Counted from the stretch's first letter, positions 8,727 to 17,906 are shown. The stretch is 64,000 nt of DNA from Avibacterium volantium (GCF_900635775.1 NZ_LR134167.1:1831001-1895000), one strand, 5' to 3'. A program made the numbers and translations. The notes: generated from the letters alone by a model not told the origin.

Positions 8727-9787
8727 GACTGACTCAAAAAACTAACGATATTTTTAGCGGCATTCCCACCACCATATAGCTGGGAGCTATCCCTAACATC
8801 CTTAGAAATATTATTCTTGACCGTGTTAATAATAATTTCTGTATCAGCACCAACTAAAGTATTTACATTATGTTTAATTAATTCTACCCACTCGGTTTGA
8901 TCTCGCATCGTTACACAATATTTAGAAAAGAAAAACGCCTCTTTCTGAACACCACCACTGTCTGTTAAAACCAATTGACAATGCTTCAATAACCATAACA
9001 TTTCTAAATACCCAACTGGCTCTATCACATTAACATCGAGTTGCAACCCATTTTGTTTAATCTTTTTTAACGTTCTCGGATGTAAAGGTAATACAATGGG
9101 CACAATCTCACGATGAATTGTGTTAAGTGCTACTACAATATTTCTCAATCGTGTAGGGTCATCAGTATTCTCTGCTCGATGCAATGTAGCCAAAATAAAG
9201 TAAGAGTTATCAATAATTCCATATGGTTTAATAGCATTATGCACAAAATGTAATGCAGCATCTTGCATCACATCTCCAACATTCAGCATAGATACATTTT
9301 TTTGCTCAAACCCCTCCTTACGCAAATTATCCATTGCAGTATCTGTAGGACAAAATAATATATCACTGACTTGATCCGTAAGGATTCTATTTATCTCCTC
9401 AGGCATTCTCATATTAAAACTGCGTAATCCAGCCTCTACATGGACAACAGGAATATGTAATTTTGTAGCTGCTAAAGCTCCTGCTAATGTTGAATTAGTA
9501 TCGCCATAAACCATTACTTTATCTGGTCTAAGGTCAAAAATAACTTTTTCAATATCAATGAGCATTCTTCCTGTCATTTCTCCATGAGATCCACCATGAA
9601 TACCCAACTGAATCTCAGGTTTTGGAATACACATTTGATCAAAAAATATTTCTGACATATTTGGATCAAAATGCTGACCTGTATGAAGCAATATTTCATC
9701 TATATTTGATAACTCTCTTATTCTTTTAGATACAATTCCAGCTTTAACAAACTGTGGTCTTGCTCCAATAATAGTAAGCATCTTCAT
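8723..9787 (-). CDS. wbpI: Non-hydrolysing UDP-sugar 2-epimerase (WbpI/WlbD-like, WecB superfamily)
   Basis: 354 residues. TIIGARPQFVKAGIVS, HTGQHFDPNMS, GGSHGEMTGRML, VYGDTNSTLAGALAA and HVEAGLRSFNMRMPEE follow the epimerase fold order. The N terminus lacks the TRPEAIKMAP segment of E. coli WecB and resembles WbpI/WlbD, which epimerise UDP-GlcNAc3NAcA at C2 to UDP-ManNAc3NAcA. The presence of WbpA-, WbpB-, WbpD- and WbpE-like genes upstream on the same strand makes that role the most likely; simple UDP-GlcNAc 2-epimerase (WecB) is the alternative. The ATG at 9787 gives MKMLTIIG; ATG 9781 is also possible. It overlaps the downstream transferase by 4 bases. Confidence 0.85.
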   Translation of the reverse strand: MKMLTIIGARPQFVKAGIVSKRIRELSNIDEILLHTGQHFDPNMSEIFFDQMCIPKPEIQLGIHGGSHGEMTGRMLIDIEKVIFDLRPDKVMVYGDTNSTLAGALAATKLHIPVVHVEAGLRSFNMRMPEEINRILTDQVSDILFCPTDTAMDNLRKEGFEQKNVSMLNVGDVMQDAALHFVHNAIKPYGIIDNSYFILATLHRAENTDDPTRLRNIVVALNTIHREIVPIVLPLHPRTLKKIKQNGLQLDVNVIEPVGYLEMLWLLKHCQLVLTDSGGVQKEAFFFSKYCVTMRDQTEWVELIKHNVNTLVGADTEIIINTVKNNISKDVRDSSQLYGGGNAAKNIVSFLSQS

Positions 9788-9796
9788 AAAATATCC

Positions 9797-10852
9797 TCAA
9801 ATAAAATTTTCAATTTTACTAAGTAAAACATTGATCGATTTTTTAAACAATCCTTTTTCTAAAATCCATTTATAATTATTATCAATAATATCATTCTTTC
9901 GAGAAATTATTTCTTCTAGCTTAGAATAATCATCATTCTTTTTTAGAATTAATCCATTATCTCCTACAATTTCTCTATTTGCAGGCAAATCACTCAAAAT
10001 AGGAATACATCCAAAAGCCATAGCCTCTAACAACGAAACAGAACCAGAATCACTTTTAGGCAAACTAAAATACCACTGAGATTTTTTATAGTAATGCTGC
10101 TGCTCTTCTTCGGAAAGAAACCCCACAAAAGAAACTTTAGGAACTAATCCATACTCCTCTACATAAGCTTTCATTTCAGGTTCTAGGCTACCTTTATTTG
10201 CGATAATTAATCTAGCTGCAGGATTATTTCTAGAAATATCTCGGAAAAAGTCAAGCACTTGAAATGGTTGATAGATATCCTCTAATCCTCTGTTACTAAA
10301 GAAAAGCCATTTCTCTTTGCAAAAAGAGGGATATGTAGGCTCATCAAGTAAACCAAAGAAGAAAGTATATATTTTTTTAGCACCTAATTTCCTCATTTTT
10401 TCTGACATGTCTCTTGAGTCACTAGTACATAAGTCAGAGTAATTTAAAACATATTTAATAGCTAATTTATATAATAAATTTTTATTAGGCGTAACTAAAA
10501 TATCACTTCCCCAAGCAGAAGATAACATAAAAAAATCTAACCCAAATATTTTTTTCAATAAAAAAATCATGAAGCCGTGAGAAGTTAAATAATGAGGATT
10601 AATAATATCAGGCTTGATTCCATTTATCCACTTATATAAATTAAAAACTTTAAATAAAATAGATAAATTACCTCCACCATGCTTTTTCCCCTGGTTAAAT
10701 GATAATCTTTTTTCAGGTAATAAAAAAGTATCCCACTCATTGCTAAAAGATGTACTAGAAGCAACATATAAATCTACTTTTGTATTTAAAACTTTAGCCC
10801 ACTTTAATAAATGAGGACTAGTAGCATCACCAAAAATAACGTATTTGTACAT
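9797..10852 (-). CDS. GT-B glycosyltransferase (GT4-like)
   Basis: 351 residues. The N terminus MYKYVIFGDATSPHLLKWAK and the PDIINPHYLTSHGF segment belong to the acceptor domain. The C-terminal donor domain has ARLIIANKGSL, VSFVGFLSEEEQQHYY and SLPKSDSGSVSLLEAMAFGC, the last being the E-x7-E-like nucleotide-sugar motif region of GT4 enzymes. It has no signal peptide or membrane helix, so it acts at the cytoplasmic face. It sits 9 bases upstream of the epimerase gene in the same operon. The transferred sugar cannot be read from the sequence. Strong AT bias fits the surrounding cluster. Confidence 0.78.
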   Translation of the reverse strand: MYKYVIFGDATSPHLLKWAKVLNTKVDLYVASSTSFSNEWDTFLLPEKRLSFNQGKKHGGGNLSILFKVFNLYKWINGIKPDIINPHYLTSHGFMIFLLKKIFGLDFFMLSSAWGSDILVTPNKNLLYKLAIKYVLNYSDLCTSDSRDMSEKMRKLGAKKIYTFFFGLLDEPTYPSFCKEKWLFFSNRGLEDIYQPFQVLDFFRDISRNNPAARLIIANKGSLEPEMKAYVEEYGLVPKVSFVGFLSEEEQQHYYKKSQWYFSLPKSDSGSVSLLEAMAFGCIPILSDLPANREIVGDNGLILKKNDDYSKLEEIISRKNDIIDNNYKWILEKGLFKKSINVLLSKIENFI

Positions 10853-10899
10853 TCAAAATACCTAAATAAAAACTATATAAATATTTTACCTATCCACTT

Positions 10900-12099
10900 T
10901 TATAGTATATTAATTAACTTTTCAACTTGATATTTTCGATGTAGTTTATCAATATTACTTTTACTAGCCACTGCTAAACTGCCATTAATCCAATCAAGAT
11001 AAGCTCTATTAATCATTTTCTCAATAGCTTCAACATCATTAACTTCTGAAATATATCCACAGTTAAGATCTTCTATTAGCTTCGCCGCAACATCTGAAGG
11101 ATCTACTAATGCAAGAACACTTCTTCCAACAGATATATAATCAAATAACTTTCCAGAATAAATACCTCTTTGCTTTCCTCTTGGAAGAATTAATAGATTA
11201 CAATCCATTTGAGACATTTTAACAATACTCTCTTTATAAGAAAGATAAGGTAATAAAACAACTTTTTCTCTTATTTTATCTGGTATATAGAAATTATGAG
11301 ATGAAGTAGCAATAAATATTTTAAATGGAATTAGATGACTTATATTTTTAACTGCCTCAAAAAAAATATCCGGCTTTCTATCTCCATAAAAACTACCAAA
11401 ATATCCTATTTTGAAAAAATCATCCTTCTCATAATCAAAATAAAAATCATGATCAAATCCATTTCTTAACTCAATATAGGAACCTATATTAGGCATATCT
11501 TCTCTAAAACTATTTAAATGAGGCTCACTTATTGTTGTTAAAACATCTGCACGTTCAGAATATTTTCTTTCTCTTTCACGCCTAAAGTGATATATATAGC
11601 TACTTATATTAATTTGTCTACTATACTCATCTCTAAAGTCAACCACCCATTTAATATTATCACTCTTTGTTTTGATCAAGGCATTATATGATGCTTCAAG
11701 AGCACTTTCTGGATAATATGAGCTTAAAATAACAGATATATCTTCTAAATTGATTAATTCTACTATTTTCTTTTCAACTTTCTTTTCCCAAGCTCTAAAA
11801 TGACTTATATTTAACTTATTAAATATAACTCTGAATAATGTTTTAAAATTTCTTAAAAGATTACTTTCTTTACCCGTATATTCCAATATTCTCTGGAAAA
11901 ACCCATTGCTAATATATAGCACTTGACAACTATTAGATGAGTCAAAATAATATTTCTCAATTCTTTCAATATGAGCATATGTGATCACTATAACCTCATA
12001 TCTCTGGGATAAATATTTAGCAAAAGACTCGATTCTATGGGAAGCTATATGCTCCCTTGGTGGAAAGAAAGTACTTACAACAATAATTTTTTTCTTCAT
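10900..12099 (-). CDS. GT4-like glycosyltransferase
   Basis: 399 residues. The N terminus KKKIIVVSTFFPPREHIASH and the HRIESFAKYLSQRYEVIVIT strand are typical of GT group 1 acceptor domains; KWVVDFRDEYSRQ and ELRNGFDHDFYF mark the domain switch; KIGYFGSFYGDRKPD and LILPRGKQRGIYSGKLFDY form the donor-binding half. It is soluble, probably membrane-associated, and adds one residue to the lipid-linked unit. With the other two transferases and the initiating enzyme, a unit of about four sugars would result (inference). Donor specificity unknown. Confidence 0.78.
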   Translation of the reverse strand: MKKKIIVVSTFFPPREHIASHRIESFAKYLSQRYEVIVITYAHIERIEKYYFDSSNSCQVLYISNGFFQRILEYTGKESNLLRNFKTLFRVIFNKLNISHFRAWEKKVEKKIVELINLEDISVILSSYYPESALEASYNALIKTKSDNIKWVVDFRDEYSRQINISSYIYHFRRERERKYSERADVLTTISEPHLNSFREDMPNIGSYIELRNGFDHDFYFDYEKDDFFKIGYFGSFYGDRKPDIFFEAVKNISHLIPFKIFIATSSHNFYIPDKIREKVVLLPYLSYKESIVKMSQMDCNLLILPRGKQRGIYSGKLFDYISVGRSVLALVDPSDVAAKLIEDLNCGYISEVNDVEAIEKMINRAYLDWINGSLAVASKSNIDKLHRKYQVEKLINIL

Positions 12100-12124
12100 A
12101 TTTAAGATATCCTAATTTCATATA

Positions 12125-12679
12125 TTAGTATGAAGATATTTTAACTGCTGGATTTCCAGCAATTACTACATTTTCTTCTAAAACACTTTTCGTTACAATA
12201 GAACCAGCTCCAACAATAGTTCCATTTGCCAAATGTACTCCCGGTAAAATTACAGCATTCATCCCTATCCAACAACGTTCACCAATTACAACATCTTTTC
12301 CAGGAAGGTGCTTGGTTAGATCGTTAAAATCATGATTTGCAGTTATAATACCAACATTTTTTGCTATAAAAGATCCCTTACCAATATAAATTGACGCACT
12401 AAAATTCTGAAAGTAAGTTCCTTCTGACTGAAAGTTATGTAGATCATCATAATCAAAAATAATATTATTTGGATTTGAAATATTGCATGTTAATGCTGTA
12501 GGAAAAGGATATGGTCTTGATAATCGTAATATATTTTTAATAAAAATAGAACGGAATGCCCATCTATACCCCATAAGAGTATTCTTAAAATATTTATCGC
12601 ATAAATACTCTCTTTTATAGAAAGCTTGTAATATAAAAATAAAAAATGGACTGCTTAATCTAATTACTTTCTTTATCAT
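12125..12679 (-). CDS. Left-handed beta-helix acyltransferase (WbbJ/CysE-like hexapeptide repeats)
   Basis: 184 residues from ATG 12679, chosen because GGAG lies 9 bases upstream; ATG 12724 would add 15 residues but overlaps the flippase frame more. Hexapeptide repeats start at about residue 90 (IYIGKGSFIAKNVGII) and continue through VIGERCWIGMNAVILPGV and GTIVGAGSIVTKSV; TANHDF contains the catalytic-type histidine of MAT/WbbJ acetyltransferases, and NPAVKI is the usual ending. It probably transfers an acetyl group to a sugar hydroxyl or amine of the glycan. Whether it acetylates the 4-amino sugar or the assembled unit is not decidable here. It overlaps the end of the flippase frame by 20 bases. 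Confidence 0.8.
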   Translation of the reverse strand: MIKKVIRLSSPFFIFILQAFYKREYLCDKYFKNTLMGYRWAFRSIFIKNILRLSRPYPFPTALTCNISNPNNIIFDYDDLHNFQSEGTYFQNFSASIYIGKGSFIAKNVGIITANHDFNDLTKHLPGKDVVIGERCWIGMNAVILPGVHLANGTIVGAGSIVTKSVLEENVVIAGNPAVKISSY

Positions 12680-13211
12680 ATAAAAAAACTCCTGCAATAA
12701 TTGCTGAGAATAGGATATAAGCACAATATATAAAAAAATAAGAATTAGCTATATTTTTTACAATATCTATTTCATTGCCTCCAATGAAAAAAGATAAAAG
12801 AATCATTAATGACAAACATAACATACCAATTAAGTTTAAATATTGTTTTTCTGCAATATAAAACATGAAACTTAATGGATTAGCTATAAACCTTACGGTC
12901 AAAGCAGGTATTAATATTTTAGCAAAATAAGCAGCTTCTAGCCATTGCTCACCAAAAATGAATTTAAATAAATCCTCTATAAAGAAATATAAAAATACTG
13001 ATAATGGCCCCCCCAATATTAATAATAATTTCAATGTTTTTAAAAAACTATTTCTTGCATTTCCAAAAGTTCTATATTCACTTGATGCATTTTCCTTAAA
13101 AACCTCTAAAACAGAGCTTGATAAGAAAGTAATAGGGGCCTGTAATACTCTTTGGGTTAAATAATAAGCCCCTGCTACACTAGGTGAAAAAAAAATACAT
13201 AAAAAAAGCAT
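12660..13211 (-). CDS. Wzx-type O-unit flippase, C-terminal part (3' fragment of frameshifted gene)
   Basis: 183 residues with about five hydrophobic segments. FFSPSVAGAYYLTQRVLQAP is the conserved middle region of PST/MviN-like flippases, so a protein starting at its first Met would lack the N-terminal half. It continues the frame at 13180-13923 after a one-base shift in a run of nine T on the coding strand (13187-13195 on the + strand as A). With eight T the two frames join as AFFMYFFSPSVAGAYY, giving a 420-residue flippase, the usual length. Wzx moves undecaprenyl-diphosphate-linked units across the inner membrane. Confidence 0.75.
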   Translation of the reverse strand: MLFLCIFFSPSVAGAYYLTQRVLQAPITFLSSSVLEVFKENASSEYRTFGNARNSFLKTLKLLLILGGPLSVFLYFFIEDLFKFIFGEQWLEAAYFAKILIPALTVRFIANPLSFMFYIAEKQYLNLIGMLCLSLMILLSFFIGGNEIDIVKNIANSYFFIYCAYILFSAIIAGVFLYDKESN

Positions 13212-13923
13212 TAGGCAATAAACTTGCCGTTAAAGATAAAAGTGAGCTAGGAACATCAAATAAAGGGAAATTTCTATATCTTAAAAGCATATCCTTGGCT
13301 ATATCTTTCTCTATATTATAAGTAATTAAGGAATTTTTATTACAAATATAGAATAAATACATAATTACCAAAATTGTACCAAAAACGACACCCCATACCA
13401 GTCCATTATCTGGTAAAAAGTAAAAAAATATTAGCTGAGTCAATCCAACTCCAACACTTAATAGAATTCTAGAAAAAGACAGCTGCTTGTAAAATCCCGC
13501 CCTATTTAGGTTATTATTTAATAATTGATTGTATACAGTTACTATTGATAAAAGAAAAATTAATACACAAGTATATAAACTATCATCTCCATATATAAAA
13601 AAAACAAATATTCCTATAATAAAAAAATAGATAAACGCCAACAATAAAATATACTTAATTAGAAAACCAGTAAACATCTTAACTATATTTACGTTTCTAT
13701 CAATAAATAATACTAACTCATAACGTAAAGTAAGAAAAACTGATAAAAAAGCACTAAACGTTAACACTGTCCCTAAATATCCAAAATCCTCTTGAGTATA
13801 TATCCTAGTTAATATTGGGGTAATTGATAATTGAATTATTTGTGCTAAAGTAGTCCCACTAATGATAATCGATATATTTTTTAAGTATTGATCATACTTA
13901 AAACTCTTTATTGATTTAAACAT
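13180..13923 (-). CDS. Wzx-type O-unit flippase, N-terminal part (5' fragment of frameshifted gene)
   Basis: 247 residues with six to seven membrane segments. ISIIISGTTLAQIIQLSITP, LTRIYTQEDFGYLGTV and LRYELVLFIDRN are characteristic of the first half of PST-family polysaccharide flippases. The frame ends prematurely after LLPNAFFMYFFFT at TAG 13180-13182, directly after the T9 run; the remainder of the protein is in the next frame (12660-13211). It begins at ATG 13923, overlapping the WbpE-like gene stop by one base, so it is translationally coupled to the sugar-nucleotide genes. Confidence 0.78.
   Translation of the reverse strand: MFKSIKSFKYDQYLKNISIIISGTTLAQIIQLSITPILTRIYTQEDFGYLGTVLTFSAFLSVFLTLRYELVLFIDRNVNIVKMFTGFLIKYILLLAFIYFFIIGIFVFFIYGDDSLYTCVLIFLLSIVTVYNQLLNNNLNRAGFYKQLSFSRILLSVGVGLTQLIFFYFLPDNGLVWGVVFGTILVIMYLFYICNKNSLITYNIEKDIAKDMLLRYRNFPLFDVPSSLLSLTASLLPNAFFMYFFFT
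13187..13195. repeat. Homopolymer tract (A9 on + strand, T9 on the coding strand) at the flippase frameshift
   Basis: Nine consecutive A between TAGGTG and TACAT lie exactly where the two flippase frames must change; seven more A follow at 13201-13207. A nine-base coding-strand tract is long enough for slipped-strand mispairing, and eight T would restore the frame. Confidence 0.7.
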
Positions 13924-14996
13924 TAAATCATCTCAATAATATTTCTAATATTGTTTATAGTTAAATAAGGATGCATCGGTAAACTCATTACTTCTTGGGC
14001 AACCCTATCTCCAACAGGCAAAATTGCATTAGGATCTGCTACAGCAGGCTGTTTATTAAGTGGAATAGGATAATGTACCGCAGTAGGTATTCCTGCCGCT
14101 CTTAATTTTTCTTGTACTTGCTCCCGATTGTTGATCCTAATAGTATATTGTGCCCATGCACTAATATTATGAGACTCAACAAATGGTGTGTTATTTATCC
14201 CTGCTTCATTCAAAAGTGCGGTATAATTTTCAGCAATTTTGTTTCTTAAGTAGATCTCTTCCTCTAAAATTTCTAGTTTAGGTAATAAAATTGCAGCTTG
14301 TAACGTATCAAGACGACTATTTACCCCTACCCGAATATGATGATAACGTTTATCCTGTCCATGGCGTGCTATTTGACGAATGATTTTAGCTAGTTCATCA
14401 TCATTAGTAAAAATAGCTCCACCATCACCATAACAGCCTAAAGGTTTACTTGGAAAAAAACTGGTACAAGCTATCGTTGATAAGTTACATGACATCCTTC
14501 CCTTATAAGATGCACCAAAGCTTTGTGCAGCATCTTCAATAACAGGTAAGTTATATTTTGCCGCAATCGAATTTATCGCATCAAAATCTGCACATTGCCC
14601 ATATAAAGAAACAGGAATAATCGCTTTAGTTTTATTCGTAATAGCTTCTTCTAATTTTGTCGGATCCAGGTTATAAGTTTTAGGATCAATATCAACATAA
14701 ACAGGTTTTGCGCCTAATAACGCAACAGTCTCGGCGGTTGCAATATAGGTAAATCCTGGCGTAATTACCTCATCACAACTCGAAATCCCTAATGCCATTT
14801 GAGCAATTTGTAAAGCATCTGTACCATTTGCAACGGAAATACAATATTTAGCCCCCACAAAATGTGCTAACTTTTCCTCTAGTTCTATAACTTCTGGCCC
14901 CAAAATATATTGACCATGGGATAATACTTTCTGTATATTGCTGTCAATTTTATCTTTTATTCTTTTTTGTTGTACAGCTAAATCAATGAATTGCAT
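13923..14996 (-). CDS. wbpE: UDP-2-acetamido-3-keto-hexuronate aminotransferase (WbpE/WlbC-like)
   Basis: 357 residues of the DegT/DnrJ/EryC1/StrS fold. FFPSKPLGCYGDGGAIFT carries the PLP lysine K184, matching WbpE; PVIEDAAQSFGASYKG (151-166) is the cofactor strand, and GVNSRLDTLQAAIL the conserved C-terminal helix. It aminates C3 of the 3-keto UDP-GlcNAcA produced by the WbpB-like oxidoreductase, giving UDP-GlcNAc3NA. Start and stop overlap with neighbours (TAATG with the WbpD-like gene upstream), a tightly coupled operon. It differs clearly from the other aminotransferase of the locus (5517-6713). Confidence 0.88.
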   Translation of the reverse strand: MQFIDLAVQQKRIKDKIDSNIQKVLSHGQYILGPEVIELEEKLAHFVGAKYCISVANGTDALQIAQMALGISSCDEVITPGFTYIATAETVALLGAKPVYVDIDPKTYNLDPTKLEEAITNKTKAIIPVSLYGQCADFDAINSIAAKYNLPVIEDAAQSFGASYKGRMSCNLSTIACTSFFPSKPLGCYGDGGAIFTNDDELAKIIRQIARHGQDKRYHHIRVGVNSRLDTLQAAILLPKLEILEEEIYLRNKIAENYTALLNEAGINNTPFVESHNISAWAQYTIRINNREQVQEKLRAAGIPTAVHYPIPLNKQPAVADPNAILPVGDRVAQEVMSLPMHPYLTINNIRNIIEMI

Positions 14997-15571
14997 TATA
15001 GTTTCCTTAATTTATTATCTATAAGTTGATACTGCTCTCCCGTATGGGGGCAAGAAGCTATGGCATTTCCTCTCAAAGGAAGTGCTAACTGCTCTCCATA
15101 TTCACTCATCCAACCTATTTGTTTTGCTGGCACCCCAACCATTAATGCATAATCAGGAATATCCTGCTTAACTACTGCCCCAGCTCCAATAAAAGCATAC
15201 TTTCCAATCGTTACTCCACAAACTATTGTGCAGTTAGCTCCTAGGGTAGCACCCTTTTTTACTAGTGTTGTACGATATTCGTTTTTTCTTTCTATTAATG
15301 AACGAGGATTATATACATTAGTAAAAACCATACTTGGCCCACAAAATACGCCATCTTCTAAATGTACATTATCATAAACAGAAACATTATTTTGTATTTT
15401 ACACTGGTTACCAATAGTCACTTTATTTCCAACAAACACATTTTGTCCTAAAGAAACTTTTTCACCAATAACAGCGCCTGCACAAATATGGGTAAAGTGC
15501 CATACTCGGCAATCTTTACCAATCTTAGCACCATCATCAATAATAGCAGTTTCATGCTTGAAATAATTCAT
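14996..15571 (-). CDS. wbpD: UDP-GlcNAc3NA N-acetyltransferase (WbpD/WlbB-like)
   Basis: 191 residues made almost wholly of hexapeptide repeats ([68 protein letters not shown]). [17 protein letters not shown] and [10 protein letters not shown] are hallmarks of WbpD/WlbB, which acetylate the C3 amine of UDP-GlcNAc3NA to UDP-GlcNAc3NAcA with acetyl-CoA. The C-terminal CPHTGEQY segment is also seen in that subfamily. It is cytoplasmic and acts as a trimer in known relatives. It lies between the WbpA- and WbpE-like genes, with overlap to the latter. Confidence 0.9.
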   Translation of the reverse strand: MNYFKHETAIIDDGAKIGKDCRVWHFTHICAGAVIGEKVSLGQNVFVGNKVTIGNQCKIQNNVSVYDNVHLEDGVFCGPSMVFTNVYNPRSLIERKNEYRTTLVKKGATLGANCTIVCGVTIGKYAFIGAGAVVKQDIPDYALMVGVPAKQIGWMSEYGEQLALPLRGNAIASCPHTGEQYQLIDNKLRKL

Positions 15572-15573
15572 AT

Positions 15574-16851
15574 TTATAACCTAATATCAGAATCACCTAA
15601 TGGCAGAACATATTTTACATCATAAAGAATATGAGAATCTTTACCTAAAGCTCGAATAGCCTCTTTTCCCATTAATTTTGTTGAACTATGATCAACAGCT
15701 AAAATAATCGCATCATAATAATTTTGTTTCAGCTCTTGAATAAGCTCTATGCCATATTCTTGTTTAACTTCTTCAGAAGATGCCCAATTATCATATACAT
15801 CAACTTGCATATTAAAATCTTGCAACTCCGTAACAATATCAATGATCTTAGTATTGCGAACATCAGGACAATCCCCTTTGAAAGTAAAGCCTAAAATTAG
15901 TACTTTTGCCTCATCAATTTGGATTTTCTGACGAGCCATTCGTTTAACTAATTGAGTTGCAACATATTCTCCCATACCATCATTGATTCGTCTGCCTGCT
16001 AAAATAACCTCTGGTCTATAACCCACTTCCTGGGCCTTATGTGTGAGATAATATGGATCAACACTAATACAATGGCCTCCTACTAATCCAGGCTTAAATG
16101 CCAGAAAATTCCATTTAGTCCCAGCGGCTTTTAATACTTCCTCTGTATCAATATTTAGTCGATTAAAAATCTTTGCAAACTCATTAATTACAGCGATGTT
16201 TAAATCTCTCTGTGTATTCTCAATAACTTTCGCTGCTTCAGCAACTTTAATAGATGATGCTTTATGGGTCCCTACTGTAACAATGCTACGATAGACCTGA
16301 TCAATAAAATCAGCCACTTCTGGAGTTGAACCTGAAGTAATTTTCACAATTGTTGTCAAACGATTTACTTTATCGCCTGGATTAATGCGTTCTGGACTAT
16401 ACCCAGCATAAAAGTCCTGATTAAATTTTAGCCCTGATTTTTTCTCAATGATAGGAATGCAAACTTCTTCTGTTGCACCGGGATAAACTGTCGATTCAAA
16501 AACAACAATATCTCCTCTTTTAATAACATCTCCTAATAACTGAGATGCTTTTTGTAATGGCAACAAATCAGGTATTTTATCTTCAGTAATTGGAGTAGGG
16601 ACAGTAACAATATAGAAATTGCAATCTTTAATTTTTTCTATATTAGATGTGTAATTTAAAAGAGTTGCTTTTTGTAGCTCCTCTTTGGAACATTCTAATG
16701 TTGAATCATTGCCTGATTTTAGCTCATCTACTCTAGATTGTTTAATATCAAAACCAACTGTTGGATATTTTTGCCCAAACTCAACAGCTAATGGTAACCC
16801 TACATAACCTAACCCAATAATTGCTATTTTCAATTGCTCTATTTTCATCAT
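15574..16851 (-). CDS. wbpA: UDP-GlcNAc 6-dehydrogenase (WbpA/TviB-like)
   Basis: 425 residues. The NAD-binding start is [44 protein letters not shown] and [12 protein letters not shown] follow. [15 protein letters not shown] contains the catalytic cysteine C261, and [17 protein letters not shown] the C-terminal domain. From memory it resembles Salmonella TviB closely, including the ending ([17 protein letters not shown]). It oxidises C6 of UDP-GlcNAc to UDP-GlcNAcA with two NAD, the first step of the ManNAc3NAcA pathway. UDP-ManNAc dehydrogenase (WecC) is less likely given the neighbours. ATG 16851 starts [11 protein letters not shown] 16848 is equivalent. Confidence 0.88.
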   Translation of the reverse strand: MMKIEQLKIAIIGLGYVGLPLAVEFGQKYPTVGFDIKQSRVDELKSGNDSTLECSKEELQKATLLNYTSNIEKIKDCNFYIVTVPTPITEDKIPDLLPLQKASQLLGDVIKRGDIVVFESTVYPGATEEVCIPIIEKKSGLKFNQDFYAGYSPERINPGDKVNRLTTIVKITSGSTPEVADFIDQVYRSIVTVGTHKASSIKVAEAAKVIENTQRDLNIAVINEFAKIFNRLNIDTEEVLKAAGTKWNFLAFKPGLVGGHCISVDPYYLTHKAQEVGYRPEVILAGRRINDGMGEYVATQLVKRMARQKIQIDEAKVLILGFTFKGDCPDVRNTKIIDIVTELQDFNMQVDVYDNWASSEEVKQEYGIELIQELKQNYYDAIILAVDHSSTKLMGKEAIRALGKDSHILYDVKYVLPLGDSDIRL

Positions 16852-16865
16852 TTATATAATCCAAT

Positions 16866-17906
16866 CTATAAATTTAATGGTAAACCAATCTCTTTCTGAT
16901 CCCTTGCCGAACGATAAATAGCAATTAACAACTCAAGAGATTTTAACCCTTCTCTACCATCTGTTTCAGGCTCAGCTTTTCCTCTTAAAACATCAGCAAC
17001 ATTTTGAAAGTAAGGCGGATGTCCAAATCCATACACAGATGTAGTTTCATAATTAGCAGCAGAAATCTCTCTGTCATAAGGTTTTACATCTTCAAAATTC
17101 CATTCTTGGATATCATTTACGGCAACACCACCAATTTTAACAGTACCTTTTTCTCCTAAGATAGTAATAGAACCTTCTAAATTTTTAGGATATGTACACA
17201 TTGTAACAGACATAGAACCTAGCGCACCATTACGCCATTTTATATTAACAACCCCCGTATCTTCAACTTCTATATTACGGTGCGTGGTTGTCATTGCTTG
17301 AATTCTTTCAACAGGACCAACTAACCAATGCAATAAATCAACATAGTGCGTAGCTTGGTTCATGAAAGCTCCACCATCCATATCCCAAGTGCCAGACCAC
17401 TTCGCTCTATCATAGTATTCTTGCGGTCTCGTCCAAAAAACATTTACCTGAACCATATAAATCTGTCCAAAACGTTGCTCAGAAATTGCTCTTTTCAGAA
17501 GTTGTAATGTAGAATTTCTACGATTTTGTTTAACTATAAAAAGCTTAACATTCGCTTTATCGCAAGCCTCTATCATAGCTAATCCATCAGCAAATTTTGT
17601 TGCCATTGGTTTTTCTGAAATAACGTTCACACCATAATTGGCTGCCAAAATTGCTTGTTCTGAATGTATTCCACTAGGTGTACATAATGTAACTAGATCT
17701 AGCTTCTCGCTAGCTAACATTTCACTAAGCGATAAATATCCTGGAACAGAGTACTCTAGTTTGTGCTGCTCTAAGATTTGCGGATCTGTATCACATACTG
17801 CAACTAATTCATATTCATCAGATAACTTCAAAATCGAACCAAAATGATTTTTAGAAATTCTACCGCATCCAACAACAGCTATTCTTATTTTTCTATTTTC
17901 AATCAT
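16866..17906 (-). CDS. wbpB: UDP-GlcNAcA 3-dehydrogenase (WbpB/WlbA-like, Gfo/Idh/MocA family)
   Basis: 346 residues. RIAVVGCGRISKNHFGSI (8-25) binds NAD(H); ISEKPMATKFADG contains the EKP signature (98-100) with the active-site lysine; WSGTWDMDGGAFMNQATHYV (about 167-186) supplies the catalytic histidine region of WlbA-type enzymes. It oxidises C3 of UDP-GlcNAcA so that WbpE can aminate it. It is the first gene of the - strand operon wbpB-A-D-E-wzx-acyltransferase-GT-GT-wbpI-GT. The upstream space (17907-18060) should hold the operon promoter; I could not define one with confidence and saw no JUMPstart/ops element. Confidence 0.88.
   Translation of the reverse strand: MIENRKIRIAVVGCGRISKNHFGSILKLSDEYELVAVCDTDPQILEQHKLEYSVPGYLSLSEMLASEKLDLVTLCTPSGIHSEQAILAANYGVNVISEKPMATKFADGLAMIEACDKANVKLFIVKQNRRNSTLQLLKRAISEQRFGQIYMVQVNVFWTRPQEYYDRAKWSGTWDMDGGAFMNQATHYVDLLHWLVGPVERIQAMTTTHRNIEVEDTGVVNIKWRNGALGSMSVTMCTYPKNLEGSITILGEKGTVKIGGVAVNDIQEWNFEDVKPYDREISAANYETTSVYGFGHPPYFQNVADVLRGKAEPETDGREGLKSLELLIAIYRSARDQKEIGLPLNL

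Noticed and set aside
8723..9787. Classical WecB for ManNAc or enterobacterial common antigen
   Set aside because: The N terminus lacks the WecB TRPEAIKMAP segment, and the full WbpA-B-D-E set beside it points to WbpI; WecB-like activity remains a fallback.
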